Source of the DNA: Rhizomucor pusillus
Lineage: Eukaryota > Mucoromycota > Mucoromycetes > Mucorales > Lichtheimiaceae
Assembly (NCBI GenBank): GCA_900175165.2
Contig: FWWN02000451.1
Location: 186,001 to 250,000 of the forward strand
Length of the DNA: 64,000 nucleotides
Direction of reading: 5' to 3'
Every line of letters begins with the position of its first letter. Positions within the stretch are counted from its first letter, which is position 1. The notes beneath the pieces are model-generated. The model searched no databases, had not been told where the DNA came from, and worked only from the letters and a program-made list of their open reading frames with translations. A program made the position numbers and the translations under genes. Below, one piece after another: positions 10,853 through 21,835 of the stretch.

Positions 10853-12901
10853 ATGTTACCAAAACTCAAACGTGAAACTGGTAGTTTCCAGGATATGTTG
10901 CACTTGCGGATACCTACCAAGAAATCTCTATCAGATCAAGAGGACAAAGACGACTCTTCGTCGCCACGTTCACCTAGCGATGGAGCAACCGTCACACAGC
11001 ATGTACAAAAGAACACCGGCAATGTAAAGAAAAAACGACATTCAGGCCTCCATTATTTTTTCCACTCTCACAGCCATCAGCATCACAAAGAATCCAAATT
11101 TTTCATCGAGGATATGGATAGCCAAGAGAAACGCAAAAGTCTGACTCTTTCCGATCCTTTGCACAACCGTAAAGTAGCTTCGCCGACGTCTTCTTTGACT
11201 TCGCTGCAAAGCAAGCGTCCCAAATGGCATCTTAAGCTGCATCCACCGAGCGCTCCGCATATATCCCATCGGCGCAGAAAAAGCATCTCTGGAATCGTAG
11301 AACCTCCAGAACCGCCACCACAGCTTGTTCCTTATACCCCAGTGCACGCTGCTTCAGCGATCCAAAAGTTGGCACCGCCGGTGCAGCGCATCTCACGACG
11401 AGCAGCGTCAGAAGATGGAACCGCAGCCGTTGGACTCGTGGATGGTCCGGATCTAAAGGTCGAAAATGCAACCACAGATGTGTTACGTTCTGTTTCTGAG
11501 CAAAATGCTTTGCTGAACGCCTTGCCATCTGAGCGGATATTACGGCGCAGATCAAGTTGTCCAGCTTTGGAAAGACCCATAGAACATTTGAAAAAGCACA
11601 CCCCAAAATGCCAACGTGTTTTGAGCATAGCCGACGTACAGCATCGTAGCCAGATCTCTGGCGACACGCTGTTGAAGCGGACATCCCCTAGCGGTAGCCC
11701 TGGGACCTCATCGCCTACTTCGCCGCAACACCGGCAAACCCACACGCGCCCCCAACCATCCAAGTCTCTTCACGAACGTGCATCCAAACTGTATCCATTG
11801 CCACATCCACGTCGATGCAATAGCACAGGCCGAGTCTCGAATGTCACTGTCAGCCGGCAATCATCCGAAGACAGCGGTTCAAACGGGTCGACCAAAACAT
11901 CCCCTGCGACCAAGATCCCGAACGTGATTGATCCCGTCACAGGCCGAGAGGTCATTCGATTTTCTGATATACAACCCCGTTCTGTACGGCTACGACGCCG
12001 GGTCAGCGAGAAAAAGGAAGCCAAGGCTTTGAACAAGTGGCGAGCAACTGTGCAAGCCGCTTTGGACGAACATGCAGCCTTGCTAGAGAAGCAGCAATTA
12101 ATGCCGCCCAAGACAACCATTCCGCCTGAGAAAAAGCATAAATATGCGCTCACTCGCCGATTCATTCTGCGCGAGTTTTACACCACCGAAGTGACGTTTT
12201 GGAATCAATTGTACTACTCCAAAGTGGCAAGTATAATAATATTACATCTACGCCATCTGAAGTGCCCATTGCTGACAAAGTTACATAGATGTTTCACGAT
12301 GCGCTCACTGCCGCGGTGTCGCGACGTTCAGCCTATGTCAAAAAGGCAGATGCCGACCTGTTTGCCAACTTGTTCGATCTGCTTCAATTCTCCGCCAAGT
12401 TTCTCAACAGATTGCAATGCATCCAGTTTGAGCGCGTCGTTTTGGATAAACCCTTTCGTCTGACGCCTAGCGAAGACTACGCCTTGCAGTGTCCATCGGA
12501 TCTTTGCATCGGCAAGACTATGTGCGATCTAGCCGAGGACATGGTTGTCTTTTTGCGATGCGCATTGGATTACAAAGCCAATATGCGCCAGGTGGTTCAA
12601 TCTCGAAATAACAAGGGATACATGCGTTACAAGGAGAAACTGTATGAGCGTAAAGAAACAAGGCAGTTCACGATCGAGGATTACATGATCATCCCCATAC
12701 AGCGCATTGCCCGCTACAATTTATTACTTACTGGTAGGTGCTTACTGAAGCATGCTGCTCCATGGATAATAAAACTGACTCGCGTGATTTCCAGATCTTC
12801 TCAAACATACCCCGTCAAGCGATCCAGATTACAACAACATTTGTACTGCGCAAAAAATTGTTGATGGTTTGGCATCTGCGATGAACTATGCTCAAAAGTA
12901 A
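10853..12901 (+). CDS. RhoGEF (Dbl-homology domain) protein
   Basis: Three exons (10853-12223, 12289-12733, 12795-12901) give 640 residues. The N-terminal 425 residues are low-complexity and Ser/Pro/Arg-rich with many SP/TP sites. A DH domain fills the rest: YALTRRFILREFYTTEVTFW (CR1-like) at about 430-450, FANLFDLLQFSAKFLNRL, CDLAEDMVVFLRCALDY, and the diagnostic helix MIIPIQRIARYNLLLTDLL near 600. DH domains catalyse GDP/GTP exchange on Rho-family GTPases, so a role in actin, septum or wall polarity is likely. The chain stops about 30 residues after that helix with no PH domain, unlike most Dbl proteins. Start: the longer frame opens with TTG at 10799, so the first ATG was used. The first donor (AAA|GTGGCA) is weak but is the only one that keeps phase. 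Confidence 0.85.
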
Positions 12902-13205
12902 TTTCTACTAGTTACAGTTTGTAATAATGGATAATAAATAATCGTCTCTCTTAATATCATTACATATATAAATGTGTATATGAGTGTTTGTATTTATAGT
13001 ATTCCGCTGGCTGATCAGCAAAGGTTGGATTTCTTCTTGAGCAGCTTCTTGTAATATCATTAGGTAAGATGGAAAAGAACAAATGTACAATCTACAACGA
13101 AAGGAGATATGCTTCTCTATACAAGGGAGATAAGGGAAGAAAGAAGAAGGAAGAAGGAATAGAAAGAGGAAGAAAATACATAGCGCTCACGATATGGAAC
13201 AATTA
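12902..13205. other. Intergenic between convergent genes
   Basis: A short 3'-to-3' region shared by the RhoGEF and the phosphodiesterase. It is AT- and purine-rich (runs of GAAGAAGG near 13130-13180), consistent with 3' untranslated sequence. No gene is seen. Confidence 0.5.
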
Positions 13206-15848
13206 TTACATGAGGATGCATTGGCAGTAGACGCCGCCGCTAGATGGTGCTGGTACCACCCAGTCCGGCGGGAGATTTTGATTAATGGGGGTGGAGGGAG
13301 ATGGTGCTGGACTTCCGTAGTTGGTCATGGCGATGGTCGGCATTTGCGGTAATCCGGTGAAGTTCTTGTCTGGTGCTGTTCCGTTCGGTGCGGCGTTGTC
13401 CGTCGGTACTATAGCATGCGCAAGGTGCTCGTTTTCTTTTGGCTTTTCTTCGATTATTTGCCATGAATCGTTCTGTTTCCGACATTCCCACTGCTTCAAA
13501 TTCTGCTGCAGTGATTCGACCGCAAACGTCATTTCTGTTTAGAGTGCGTGCGTATGGGCGTGAGATTTTGCTTTCATGCGACACGTGGCATAGAGTTATT
13601 GTTTACTTTACCATGCATTACATCCGCGACAGCCTCAAATAAAACAGATGCAACAAACTTGATGAATCCAATTTGCATATCTTCCAGATTCAACTTTTCG
13701 CGGTCATTCATGGGCTGCACCGGCATGCCTAGCTCTCTTTCAATATCTCCTTGAAAGATGAACTCTTGTGCAAGCAGCTCGGCCCATTTGACCGCTCGCC
13801 TGAACGGTCGCGTCTATGCAAAATAAAGTTTAGCGCATAAACTAGACGGAAAAAATAATTTTCTCCCTTTTCACACACACGTACCACGTTGCTAATGTCT
13901 GCACATTTTATGAGCGCACTGCATATCAGCAGTCGCTCCTGCTCTCGGGCCTGCCCGTCTACATTGCTCAACCCTGATTTTCGCGTAGCTTGCTCTTTGA
14001 TTTTAGCTACGTAGTCACCATGCAGCGACATGTCCGTCGCTAAAATACTCGCTACGATTGTTTTCCTAAACTCTAAATATTTTTGGCATCTTTGAGTGAC
14101 CCGGATCGTATTAATTGAACCTTTTTTTTCTCATGCTACCTTGAAACGTCTGCGAGCTGCATCCTCCGAGAGCTTGGTCGATTCCGTGCTTCTTTAATAG
14201 CTGAAAAAGGGTCATTGAATGGAAACTTTCTAGAACAGATCGATCGTTGTAAAGGATCGCCAGCGGCGTTGCGGAATTAATCTGCGTAGAAACGGGCAAT
14301 TAGCGTGGAGTTTCGTTTTCAGATGCATGGATTATCAACTTTACCAGAAACAAGTTATTGACGCCAGGATGTGCAGCATCGTGACCTAATGCCGCAACCA
14401 AAAATCCAAAAATGTCTATTGGGCGGAGGAGACCTTGTGGTCCTGTCACGTTAGCGTGGTATGGCAGCACGCCCAATTTACGCAGAAAGTAATAGGAGCA
14501 TTGTAAAACGTCGACCGCGTGGGCGAAGTTGTGATAAGGGTTGTCATTTCGGTACGATCCGGCGAGGTCGAGGATAACATTGTACAGTTGCTCTAGTCAT
14601 TCATTCGGCAAAGTTGGATTGAGTGCCGTGCTCATTTCATCTCGATTGCATGCATTTATATTTACCTTGCGATATAGAGTTTTCGGGCATCTGAGTGCAG
14701 GATAACGCCTGATCAAAAATCAAGTATGCACAGTGAATTTGCTCCTCTTTGTCAAAATCATAAGGACAGAAATCCCACGCCGAGACTCTTTGTAAAAGGT
14801 AGTCGACACGTTGGCTATAATCCCAGTTTCCATCAGCTAACCTGACAATAAACAGCGCGGGCACACTGGTCAATTTGCTATTCACAAACCTGGAAAGTTG
14901 AGTCATGGGAAGGGGCGGCCTTGTGGTTGGTGCGTATATATCCAAGATCGCCTTAGCCAATCTAAAAAAAGTACGCGGAAGAACACGCGGGTTCTATGGT
15001 CAGCCAGCGATGTCTCGAAGCTAATAATACGCAGTGCTACACATACGCAGTGTCATTGGCGGCAATTTCCTTGATACGATGATGTAAGCCGCTGCAGTGG
15101 TTAACGACGGGAGTCGTGGGTGTGATTGGTGTGTCGCTCGTACTCGTGGTCGCAGGTGATGCAATATTCTTGTCGGCCTGATTTCGGTGGACAGCTTTCT
15201 GCAGACAATGAAAACGAGGGGTGTGTGTTACTGTCTTGCTGATAAGGATGATGTCAAAACGTGTCGCCTACCAGGAACAAGGTCTTTATCACATCTAAGC
15301 GCAGGGGTTTCAGCAGGTAATCTGCTGCACCTGCATTGATGCATTTGAGCATGAAATCAAAGTCTTCGCTTGACGAGCATACTGTGAATTATTGGGGGTT
15401 GGAAGGAATAAGGGCAAGGGAGCCATTCAGTCAGGATTGCAACAGTCAGATAAAGTAAAGCTTCTTTTCCTTTTTTCCATTACCAGTCATAACCACCCAG
15501 TCGCGTGCTATTTCCTCGATGCATTCTATCGCATGCCGATGGTCGTGGAATGTATCGAGGTCGATCAAGCATACCGTCAACGAATCCTTGATATCTTGCA
15601 GGGCATCAAAGGAATTTGATTGTATAGAAACTGCATGAAATTGTCAGTTTTCAACGATCACACATATACGCATGCACTCTCCTATCCAAAAAACAAGCGC
15701 TCTGACCTCGTCCAAACACAGACTGCAGCAGCGGTAAGTAGTCAGGCTCGGCAAAGTCACTGTTGCTCTCGATTTCGTCGTCATTGATTCGATACGGTTG
15801 AGATTCCTGCTGGTAGAGCACAACAACCGAGTAGCGTGAAGGGTCCAT
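13206..15848 (-). CDS. Receiver-domain class I cyclic-nucleotide phosphodiesterase with CaaX box (RegA-like)
   Basis: Ten exons (15848-15707, 15630-15484, 15381-15272, 15198-15047, 14961-14666, 14592-14345, 14281-14140, 14072-13885, 13813-13612, 13534-13206) encode 651 residues. Residues 1-140 form a response-regulator-type receiver: beta-3 TVCLIDLD with Asp71, TVCSSSED with Thr96, and AGAADYLLKPL with Lys121; the usual N-terminal acidic pair is absent (SVVVLYQQE). Residues 240-600 are a class I PDE catalytic domain: DEEQ-type entry KEEQIHCAYLIFDQAL, metal motifs YHNFAHAVDVLQ (His303/His307) and ALGHDAAHPGVNN (His353/Asp354/His357), FRKTIVASILATDMSLH, and ALIKCADISNV. The C-terminus ends Cys-Ile-Leu-Met, a CaaX prenylation signal, with a second Cys two residues upstream. 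Domain order matches Dictyostelium RegA, a phosphorelay-controlled cAMP phosphodiesterase. cAMP specificity and phosphorelay control are inference. Confidence 0.92.
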
Positions 15849-17842
15849 AATCGGGTAAGGTAGTTGTGATTCGTTTTTGGTTCGGATTATACACTTGTGC
15901 GCGCTCTCTCTCTCTTTCGCTCGGCTCAGCTTTTTCTCGCTCGTCTTTTCATACACACGTTGGCGCTGTATCTTGGTTTTGAGTGAGACTGCAACTATTG
16001 CCAAAGCTGATTAGAGAGGGCAAGCAACAATGTCTTGGAATGTATAGAGTTTGAGGAGAAGGGAAGAGGGAAAAAAGAAGCTAACGTCTTGAAAGGGAAA
16101 TGAGACAAAGCCAAATCGGGCGGGTGGGCTGCCTACTGCTGCTGCTGGCTGACTGGCTGGCTGGCCTTGATTTCCGCGCTGCCCAAGGCAAACGCTCTAG
16201 AAAAAAGAAGGTTGCGGGATGACAGTTTCCCTTATCCCAGCTTGCATCAACCAACATGGTCTTTGTGCATCAAAATAGTGGGAGAGTCCACAAAGTGACA
16301 TTACACACTGACCCCTCCTTCCTCTTCTTTGATCCGGTTGTCCCGTTTCTTGTTTAACGGTCGTCGAACTTTTCAAAGCCAGAACTCGACTTGCTGTCTC
16401 GATGGCGTGCAGCAACCTCTATTTCGTACATGTTTGGTAAATCATGATTCGGGTGTATTATTATTGAGCATAACAGCAGTGTTAGTCTGGACGACAGGTT
16501 TTTCCTTTTCAGAACGCTCATACAAGAATGACCTGTGCTCGCTGGGATATCTAAGCTCGCGTAACGTTACTGTTTCTGTGATTCGTTCTTTGCTTTTATC
16601 GCTGCTGCGTTCCACTCTGCCTCGCTCGGGTACTTTGTGTACCAACATGGTCCGGGTGGTGGCGGCCCGTCATGATTCAACTTCTAGTCAACATACAGTA
16701 CATGCTCCAGGAAAACCATTTTCTCAAAGTCGCTCTCATCTTTCCCTTATCTCCCTCCACCACTCTCTTGCTCGCACAGGCGAACATGACATTCCACAGT
16801 GAGGTATATACACAAAACGCATCTGTGCTTTTAAATGCATTCAATACATGCATGCAATATGCTATGATAGAATAAATGTGCAAGGAAAGGGAGAATAATA
16901 CATACCGCAAATTCGAGACTATTCTTAAACTAAGTGTCTGGATTTGGCTAGTGCTTACCTCCCCTGGCATCGACCATGTCTTTAAAAGGTTGACACATGC
17001 TTGTATTCCAGCACATTGTCCTAGTGCCATCAGCAGTTGAATAAATGAGCAATAATAACACAAATATGTATGTACTGAGTGGACAATTTTCATACAAGCA
17101 CCGCATCAATAGTAGATACAGCCCTTGCAAATGGGCATTTTGTATAATATCCAATCACCACCACGATATTAGCGATTGCTTCGTGAGTTTAACCGGTAAT
17201 ATGTAAGTCCAACATCATCGACGCTGAGCGGTCCGAAAATCCCTCGTACGCATACATCAACGGAACACGTCGCCGCGTCTCGCTTTGGAAGCGGTCCAAA
17301 GGTCTGACGTCCATGATATGATCCGACTTATTCTTTGTCCTTTTGGCAAGTTGTTGGGTACCAATATCTTAAAAAAGACCGCCTTCACGTACTCATTCTC
17401 GCAACCACTGTATTGACTCAATTCTTTGGATTCATTCTTTGAAACATTATGCAAGAACATGTTCACTAGCATGTTCTTGCCGAGATATCACTCCAATTCA
17501 TAGCTGCGGACCAATTGGGAAATATTGCTCACGATCAAAAGAAAAAAAATTATCCTCGACCTTCGTCCGACGTGTTCTGTGTTACTCAGCAAACTTTCTT
17601 AGTGATACAAAAGATGGGGAGCGAGAACTTTGAATAAAAGGCAGGACGGGACGGTGCGCAGTGAGAAAGGGAAGGAGAACGGGAGGGAAGATTGAGGTAT
17701 ACAAGGAAAACGGAACATTGCCAGGGACAGGGCAAAAAATAGAGACCGAGGAAATGAGGGGGCAATGTGTACTTGGGAGACGGAACCGGCTAATATGTTT
17801 TCTTGGGACGATCCCCCGCAGCTTTCACCTTGCTTCTTTTCA
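15849..17842. other. Long intergenic region upstream of the receiver-PDE gene
   Basis: Two kilobases between the CM1 gene and the PDE gene, both minus strand. The part next to the PDE (15850-16350) has CT/GA-rich runs typical of a fungal promoter. An unassigned minus-strand frame near 17195-17345 (IMDVRPLDRFQSETRRR, YEGFSDRSASMMLDL) reads like protein but is short and ends at stops in every direction I tried. A perfect 11-bp inverted repeat lies at 17451-17480. Other ORFs here (16197-16415, 16329-16802, 16677-17093) have no support. Confidence 0.45.
17451..17480. repeat. Perfect 11-bp inverted repeat, 8-nt spacer
   Basis: GCAAGAACATG and its exact reverse complement CATGTTCTTGC are separated by TTCACTAG. 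The left arm plus the spacer start also forms the palindrome GAACATGTTC. It could be a dimeric transcription-factor site or a hairpin; it does not look like transposon termini because no target duplication or element is present. Confidence 0.8.
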
Positions 17843-18923
17843 TTATTGGAACGCACGTGGCTTTGCGCATGACAGCGTTGTGTTGAAAGCTGGGCTACAG
17901 ACTTTGCTCTCTCGTAGTGGACTGACGTCCTTATCACTTCCATCATCGCTCGCACTGTCTTGGCCAGCCATCTGAGATAACCAACCTCGAACTTTTTTAT
18001 CGCCATGATCGTCGTTCCTCCGCCGCGAGTTTGGTGACACGATATGCACGCTCTGGAAAGCATCCAAAATCTGATCAAGAGGTCCGTCAAAGTACTGTGT
18101 TACAGATTTTCCATAGTAACCACTGGGCGTCAACCCAAATGCTTCCGGGGATGTCTCAAAAGCTGTGTAATAGCTAGTTGTGATTGATAGAGGCGATAAT
18201 GTGGCATCAATGTCTGCGGTCTGTGTTCCGACGGACCGTGAGCCTTTTTCATCTCTGTAGAGCGCCCGTTCCAGCGTGCGGATAAGCTCGTTCTTTTCTT
18301 GAAGGTCCAGGGCCAATCTGTAGTTCTACGGACACTAAACGTTAAAAATAAAAGAGCATCATGCTTATTTCACACGCACCTCATGCTCAAGCGTCTCTAT
18401 ATCCACCTGCCTATGCAAAGCGTCTTCCAAGTGATAAAGGCGTAACTTTAGGTCGAAATTTTCCTTCTTCAGGTCGGCAATCATCTAATATTTATCCAAA
18501 GATAACAAAGTCAACAATATGATCACCATTTGGTATGCACATGGACTTATGAACCTTTTCCAACTCTTTCAAAGGCGCCGTTTTGCTTGGTGCGACATTC
18601 GATGTGGAACCTGACTTTTCTGGCTTTCTTGTGCTTGCATTGTTGTTTCCCAAGGGCGGCTGTCCCAGTTGCAGCGAGCGGTAAAACTTTCTGCTGCCTG
18701 AAGGTGTGCCGGCAAGATCAGTGACCGACGATCGTGGAATGAGCGGTGAGCCTTTGCTGTCCAAGGAGGAAAACGAAGACAGCGATGGTGACGCAGGACT
18801 GGACGTGAGGAGCGTAGCAGCACTGGCGTCATCGCGTTCGTCACACAACATGCTCAAATAAGCGTTCGCACTAGCCGAGTACTGCAACCTGGAACTTGGG
18901 TACGGTAGCCGCGGAGCAGCCAT
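17843..18923 (-). CDS. Compact centrosomin-motif (CM1/Cnn_1N) protein
   Basis: Three exons (18923-18555, 18484-18380, 18325-17843) give 318 residues. Residues 1-123 are Ser/Pro-rich and disordered. Residues 124-158 carry the CM1 signature MIADLKKENFDLKLRLYHLE, the gamma-tubulin-complex binding motif found in Cnn, CDK5RAP2, Mto1, Pcp1 and Spc110. A short coiled coil follows (LDLQEKNELIRTLERALYRD) and then a disordered tail. Proteins of this family recruit and activate gamma-tubulin complexes at spindle poles or cytoplasmic nucleation sites. This one is far shorter than known fungal members, which run to roughly 900 residues or more with long coiled coils. The first intron needs a non-standard GTTCAT donor; the alternative GTGATC donor breaks frame. 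Family assignment is good, the exact 5' structure less so. Confidence 0.75.
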
Positions 18924-19591
18924 GTTGAAAAAAAGGACGGAAAATTCAACGAGGTCTGCGGCCGAGGTCGCAACACACATTGGAAGACCAAGAAAGAAAA
19001 AAAAAACTCAGTTCAAAACAAAGCGGTCATCATTTTCATCCTGCTTTGTTTTCTTCTTTCTGCATGAGCTCCTGGAAGAAACGACTGTACCACCAAATCA
19101 GCGATTTCGTACAGAGTGACGAGAGCAGTAAAAGAACAAGGGTCTCTTCATGCAAGTTTACTGACTTCGTACAACCATGCGGGGATAATCTCAGCTAAGA
19201 CAATACTTCATATTCCCAAACAGCTTGTTACTTTGATTGTCCACAATGTCGCGACGGTCATCTCGCGCCAATGCAACATCCCACTGGCGTCTCATGTTCC
19301 CGTTGTGAGCTCATTATACCACTTGACATTTCTGACCTTTCACTCGATACCGTAACAACAATGATGACCAGCGCTCAAAGTCGACACAGGTCCGTGTTGC
19401 TATGCAAGCTTATCTCTTGCTGCATATTAACCAACAACGCGACAGACAATGCCACCTCACATCGGGCCAAGTATTTACGGTTGAAATGCCGGACGGCACA
19501 TTCTTTCTGACATGGACATGTCAAGGTTGCAAAGAACTTGAAATTCTTTTATAGAACGTGTTAACAAAAATATGAAACGGATGATATCTAT
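18924..19591. other. Intergenic, upstream of the CM1 gene
   Basis: About 0.67 kb between the kinase 3' end and the CM1 gene start, both on the minus strand. Short plus-strand ORFs (18922-19119, 18980-19198, 19116-19355) have no recognisable domain. Nothing else is seen. Confidence 0.45.
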
Positions 19592-21658
19592 CTACCATCT
19601 AGGTGCACTTTGTTGGGAATGGCCGACACTGACACCAACACTGCCGGGCGCTGATCCATTGAAACTTTCGCTCATAACACCATCGTTCGCAGGATTGTAT
19701 GTAAAACCAGCAAACTGCTCCTGCATAGTTTTGGAGATTTGAGATTCATCTACTACCGATTCCAGAGGCTCTTCCGATGTGAACTCTTCGTCAAAGTTAG
19801 TAGTGTCATATGCGCTTTCCACGGAAGGTTTGAATGGTGGCTGCACTTTCTTTTGCAACAATTTGCGCCAGTCAATGCTAGCAAAGAATGGATGGTTTTT
19901 GATCTCCTCGGGTCCATTGTTACCCAACCGCTCGTTGGGATCTCGGGTCAAAAGCTAAAAGTGTAAACTTCACGTGAGCATGACCTTGATCTGTATATGG
20001 CTACAATGATATCCAAGTTCCTTACCCCCCGGAGCAAACTCTTGGCATTAGCAGACATGTCTTCAGGGAAGCGAAGTTCGTCTTGAAGGATCTTTCGGTA
20101 CATTTCGTTGGTATTTTCGTCGTAGAATGGGGGCAATCCGGTCATCATCTCATATAGTAATACGCCAAGAGTCCACCAATCGACTGTCTTTGTATAGCCC
20201 TGACCTAATAATAACTCTGGCGCCAGGTACTCAGGGGTGCCACAGAATGTGTTCGTTCGTTCGTTTTCGGTCATGTTCAGTTTGCAGAGTCCAAAGTCGC
20301 ATAATGCAATGTGGCCGTTGTAATCGATCAAGATATTCTCGGGTTTCAAGTCGCTAGAACAAAAGGTTAGCAAGTGTACATAAAAATGCATATTTGCAAA
20401 CTAGATGCATTACCGATAAATCACATTGAAACCATGCAAGCATTCAAGAGCGCTCAGAAGTTCTGCAGTGTAAAACCGAGAACGTTCTTCGCTGAATTTT
20501 CCTTCCACTTGCAAATGGTGGAACAGTTCACCTCCATTGATAAAGGCCAGAACAAGATATAGCTTATCGGGACTCTGGAATGCAAACTTGAGAGGAACAA
20601 TAAACGGGTTGCTGACTTTGGCAAGAACGGTCTTTTCAGCCATAGTGTGGGTGACTTCAGATCTGGAAATGATACGAGATTTGCGAAGCACCTTCATGGC
20701 GTATATACGGTTAGTATCCTTCTTTCGCACAACGTAAACCTGCGTACATTCAATCTCGTTAATTCATCTATTGAATACTGTATCAGTGTATCAGAGTTGT
20801 CTCACCTTGCCAAAGCTGCCCCTGCCGATCACCCGAAGAAGATCGAACGAATCAAACGCAATAGGTTGACTTTGCTGTAAAAAAACAGTTAGCAATGTCT
20901 AAATCGGACATGATGCAGTGCGACAATCACCTGTTGAGGTTTGTAGCACAACTGGACATGTATCGAACCCGTTCCACCTTGGAAATTGAGAAGCTGATCC
21001 TCCACTCTGTTGTTGTCAAAATTGGGTTGTATCTTCACTGCTCCGAGGAAGTAATCATTCGTCTTGCGAGCAGCAGGCTCCGCAGACTTTGCCGGCTGAC
21101 GCAGGTACATTGATATGGAAACCTCTGAGCTACGTGACACATCGCTAATATACAATGTTCGTTAGGGGCTATTACCAAACAGCCCGAATTAAGGAGACTT
21201 ACAAGTGTGCTCTGTAATGGTAGATGGGATTGACTGCATCGCCGCCCAGAGCATCTACCAAGATTTCATTCTTGTCGAATTCCAATACGACGTAAGGCAA
21301 CCACCAGTTCTGTTTGCGAGTCAGGGAATCACGATTACTGCGGGCATTCGGGATAGGGGCCTGTACTGGTGCGTTGGCTACTTCGATGCCTGGAGGAAGA
21401 GTGATGCCCCGTGCTTCACCGATTCGAATAAGAAGGACACCGGATTTAGGTTCCGGTTGCTGTGAAGATGAGGCAGATGGAACCGGTGAAGATGACTGAG
21501 AAGAAGGTGAAGGCGAAGAAGGCGGGTGCAGAGGCTGTGACGACGAGGATTGTTCCTTGTTTTCTGTAGCACTCTAGTGAGCAATATTGCTTTTTATCGT
21601 CCATGCATACACACTGTAATATCTTACTTTTGGTGCCGGGTAACTTCCAAGAGTTCAT
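19592..21658 (-). CDS. YPK1: AGC-family serine/threonine kinase, YPK/Gad8/SGK type, with N-terminal C2-like domain
   Basis: Seven exons (21658-21628, 21563-21203, 21144-20931, 20874-20806, 20739-20414, 20353-20026, 19954-19592) give 563 residues. It starts MNSWKLPGTK, like other fungal YPK proteins, followed by a Ser/Pro linker and a C2-like domain (about 60-195: GVLLIRIGEARG, WWLPYVVLEFDKNEILVDAL). The kinase domain has the glycine loop GRGSFGKV (219-226), catalytic Lys241, YRDLKPEN (Asp335), DFG 353-355 and activation-loop Thr369 in TFCGTPEYLAPE, the PDK1 site. The C-terminal AGC tail carries a hydrophobic motif FAGFTY (Thr528), the expected TORC2 site. In yeasts this kinase sits downstream of TORC2 and PDK1 and controls membrane lipid and stress responses. 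The 31-nt first exon was chosen because its splice restores the conserved start. The gene is divergent from MDN1. Confidence 0.95.
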
Positions 21659-21835
21659 GATTGAGAAGAAAAGCTCGACACCTCCAATTGGGATGCCGAT
21701 ATTTCATTGTCCTGGCAGAGCATTTTTGCTGTCTGAGTTTGTGAAGTTGCACAAACCTTCTGCGACAGGCAGACAATTTTTTTTTTTGTGCCTTTGCTTG
21801 ACAGATCCTGTCCTGGTGTGCGATCGACTGCAGCA
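21659..21835. promoter_or_regulatory. Shared divergent promoter of YPK kinase and MDN1
   Basis: The two start codons face away from each other only 177 bp apart, so the core promoters of both genes must lie here. It contains a T/A-run (near 21778-21790) that could exclude nucleosomes. No specific factor site is claimed. Confidence 0.6.
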
